NCBI GenBank assembly: GCA_900548735.1
Contig: URMC01000090.1
Coordinates: forward strand, 1-6,120
Origin: an uncultured Eubacteriales bacterium
GTDB lineage: Bacteria > Bacillota > Clostridia > Oscillospirales > CAG-272
Direction of reading: 5' to 3'
DNA: 6,120 nucleotides
Shown here: positions 4,985-6,120 of the stretch, in pieces
Numbering within the stretch: the stretch's first letter is position 1
How the letters are laid out: every line of letters starts with the position of its first letter
Program-made: the position numbers and the translations under genes
Notes under the pieces: generated by a model
The model's input: only the letters and a program-made list of their open reading frames with translations
What the model was told of the DNA's origin: nothing
Databases searched by the model: none

Positions 4985-6076
4985 GTGAGAAATGACCGGA
5001 ATGACAAGGCGCTTCTGATCTTTTTTGCGGCGGGGCTTTTGCTGTGCTTCACGCTTGCCGTCTTTTTTCCCGCGCCGCGCTTTTCGGAGCGGGAAAACCG
5101 GAATCTTGCGGAAAAGCCGCGCTTTTCCCTGTCGGCGCTGGCAAACGGAACCTGGGAGACGGAAACCGACAACTATCTCACGGAGCGCTTTTGCCTGCGC
5201 ACCGGTTGCCGCGCCCTGCGCGCCGTCACCGAACTGACCGAGGGAAAGCGGGAGGTCAGCGGCATTATTCTCGGCAGTGACGGCAGTCTTTTGCGGCGCG
5301 GCAATGCCAGCCCCCGCACGCTTGCCGCCAATTTAAGCGGTGTGCGCCGGCTTTCGGAGAGCGCGGAAGAGCGCGGCGTTCCGTTTACCGTTGCCGCGGT
5401 GCCCCGCGCCGTGGACGTGCGCGCCGACGTACTCCCCGCCCTGTACCTGCCGGAAACCGGACTGTATCAGACGCTTTCCGAAACATTGCCGGGGGCGCTG
5501 TCTCTCACGGAGCTGAACGGGAGTGGGGATTTTTACGCCACCGACCACCATCTGACCACGGCAGGCGCCTTTCGCGCGTATCTCGCGCTCTGCCCTTCTC
5601 TTGAAATTACCCCCTATACGTACGAAGATTTTGAGGTTACGTGCGTCAGCACAGCATTCGCCGGCACCTCGGACGCGGCGGCTGGCATCCCCGGTGTGCG
5701 CCCCGACAAAATAGAACTTTACCGCTTTGCGGGAGACACGGATTTTACCGTGATAAGGGACGGCACCCCCGCCGCTTTTGCCGGTTTTTACGATACCGAA
5801 AAACTTGCCCGGCGGGATCAGTACGCCGTGTTTCTCGGCGGAAACGCAGGGGTCACGGAGGTGCGGCAAGGGGAGGGCGACGCCCGCCCGGTGCTATTGC
5901 TTTACCGGGATAGTTACGGCAACGCCCTGATCCCCTTTCTCGCGCGCCATTTCCGCATTCTTGCCGTAGACCCGCGCTACACCTCAGCGCCGCTCTCCTC
6001 CTTTTTGGACGGCGCTGATCTGACTTTGGTTTTTTGCGGGATGCAGAGCCTTAGTGAAACGGCAATGTTCCGATAA
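4985..6076 (+). CDS. DHHW-family membrane-anchored protein (AlgX/AlgJ-like SGNH fold), likely surface-polymer acylation
   Basis: The 363-residue product begins with a short charged N-terminus and one membrane segment (about 9-28), so the rest probably faces outside. SERENRNLAEKPRFSL (34-49) is typical of this family. The signature DFYATDHHLTTAGAFRAY lies at 182-199, with D187 and H188/H189 in the positions of the AlgX/AlgJ Asp-His pair; the usual tryptophan of DHHW is leucine here. QYAVFLGGNAG (about 281-291) and LLLYRDSYGNALIPFL (304-319) follow, with S310 as the candidate nucleophile, and then a family-like VDPRY stretch. Relatives often sit beside MBOAT O-acyltransferases, and AlgX and AlgJ act in alginate O-acetylation, so a role in acylating an envelope polymer is inferred; no partner gene is seen in the window. 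An alternative start is ATG 4955 (373 residues). The gene has its own ribosome binding site and lies behind a strong terminator. Confidence 0.8.
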   Translation: MRNDRNDKALLIFFAAGLLLCFTLAVFFPAPRFSERENRNLAEKPRFSLSALANGTWETETDNYLTERFCLRTGCRALRAVTELTEGKREVSGIILGSDGSLLRRGNASPRTLAANLSGVRRLSESAEERGVPFTVAAVPRAVDVRADVLPALYLPETGLYQTLSETLPGALSLTELNGSGDFYATDHHLTTAGAFRAYLALCPSLEITPYTYEDFEVTCVSTAFAGTSDAAAGIPGVRPDKIELYRFAGDTDFTVIRDGTPAAFAGFYDTEKLARRDQYAVFLGGNAGVTEVRQGEGDARPVLLLYRDSYGNALIPFLARHFRILAVDPRYTSAPLSSFLDGADLTLVFCGMQSLSETAMFR

Positions 6077-6104
6077 GCGACCTGCGTTTTCCGTCAAAAA
6101 GACC

Positions 6105-6117
6105 GGGGTGCCGCCCC
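6105..6117 (+). terminator. Possible terminator hairpin at the right edge
   Basis: GGGG (6105-6108) and CCCC (6114-6117) can pair around TGCCG, 28 bases after the DHHW stop codon. The window ends three bases later in AAA, so a T-run cannot be assessed and the hairpin may extend or be chance. Confidence 0.15.
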
Positions 6118-6120
6118 AAA

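Noticed and set aside
3157..5172. 671-codon open frame on the minus strand
   Set aside because: It lies antisense to most of pnp, crosses the pnp terminator and starts inside the DHHW gene. Its translation is rich in His, Gly and Val as expected from the complement of GC-rich codons, and it shows no family pattern.

Overview
The window looks like a chromosomal housekeeping region of a GC-rich low-GC-lineage bacterium, most likely a Clostridia/Oscillospiraceae-type Firmicute. The pointers are the rpsO-pnp pair, an FtsK/SpoIIIE translocase close to it, strong AGGAGG-type ribosome binding sites, AT-rich sigma-A promoters inside otherwise GC-rich DNA, a split TauE/SafE-like transporter and a DHHW-family protein. 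The taxon is inferred from gene content, not from a marker search.

Layout. Minus strand, positions 1191 to 1: the first 397 codons of an FtsK/SpoIIIE-type DNA translocase. It has a long polar N-terminal extension, the four-segment membrane domain and the start of the linker; the motor lies beyond the left edge. Positions 1192-1401 form a divergent control region. It carries a strong minus-strand promoter for ftsK, a weak plus-strand promoter that may share its palindromic -35 box, a 12-bp inverted repeat covering the ftsK -10 box, and a GC-rich leader hairpin. Positions 1402-2147 (+): two overlapping 124-residue half-transporters of the TauE/SafE (TSUP) family, joined by an ATGA start/stop overlap. 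Positions 2175-2571 (+): a strong extended -10 promoter, a structured leader that resembles an S15 autoregulatory leader in position and architecture, and rpsO. Positions 2572-2751: a long terminator-like hairpin, a second small GC hairpin, and a 22-bp hairpin directly before pnp. Positions 2752-4875 (+): full-length polynucleotide phosphorylase, closed by a perfect 21-bp terminator. Positions 4985-6076 (+): a membrane-anchored DHHW-family (AlgX/AlgJ-like SGNH) protein, probably concerned with acylation of a surface polymer.

How it fits together. rpsO-pnp is the classic pairing of ribosomal protein S15 and the 3'-5' exoribonuclease. The RNA structures around it suggest two control layers: S15 feedback on its leader, and processing of the rpsO-pnp spacer. 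The transporter pair and the DHHW gene appear to be independent neighbours. No mobile element, CRISPR array, tRNA or rRNA was seen. The most interesting non-coding signals are the rpsO leader and the pnp-proximal hairpin; the most interesting coding signal is the split transporter.
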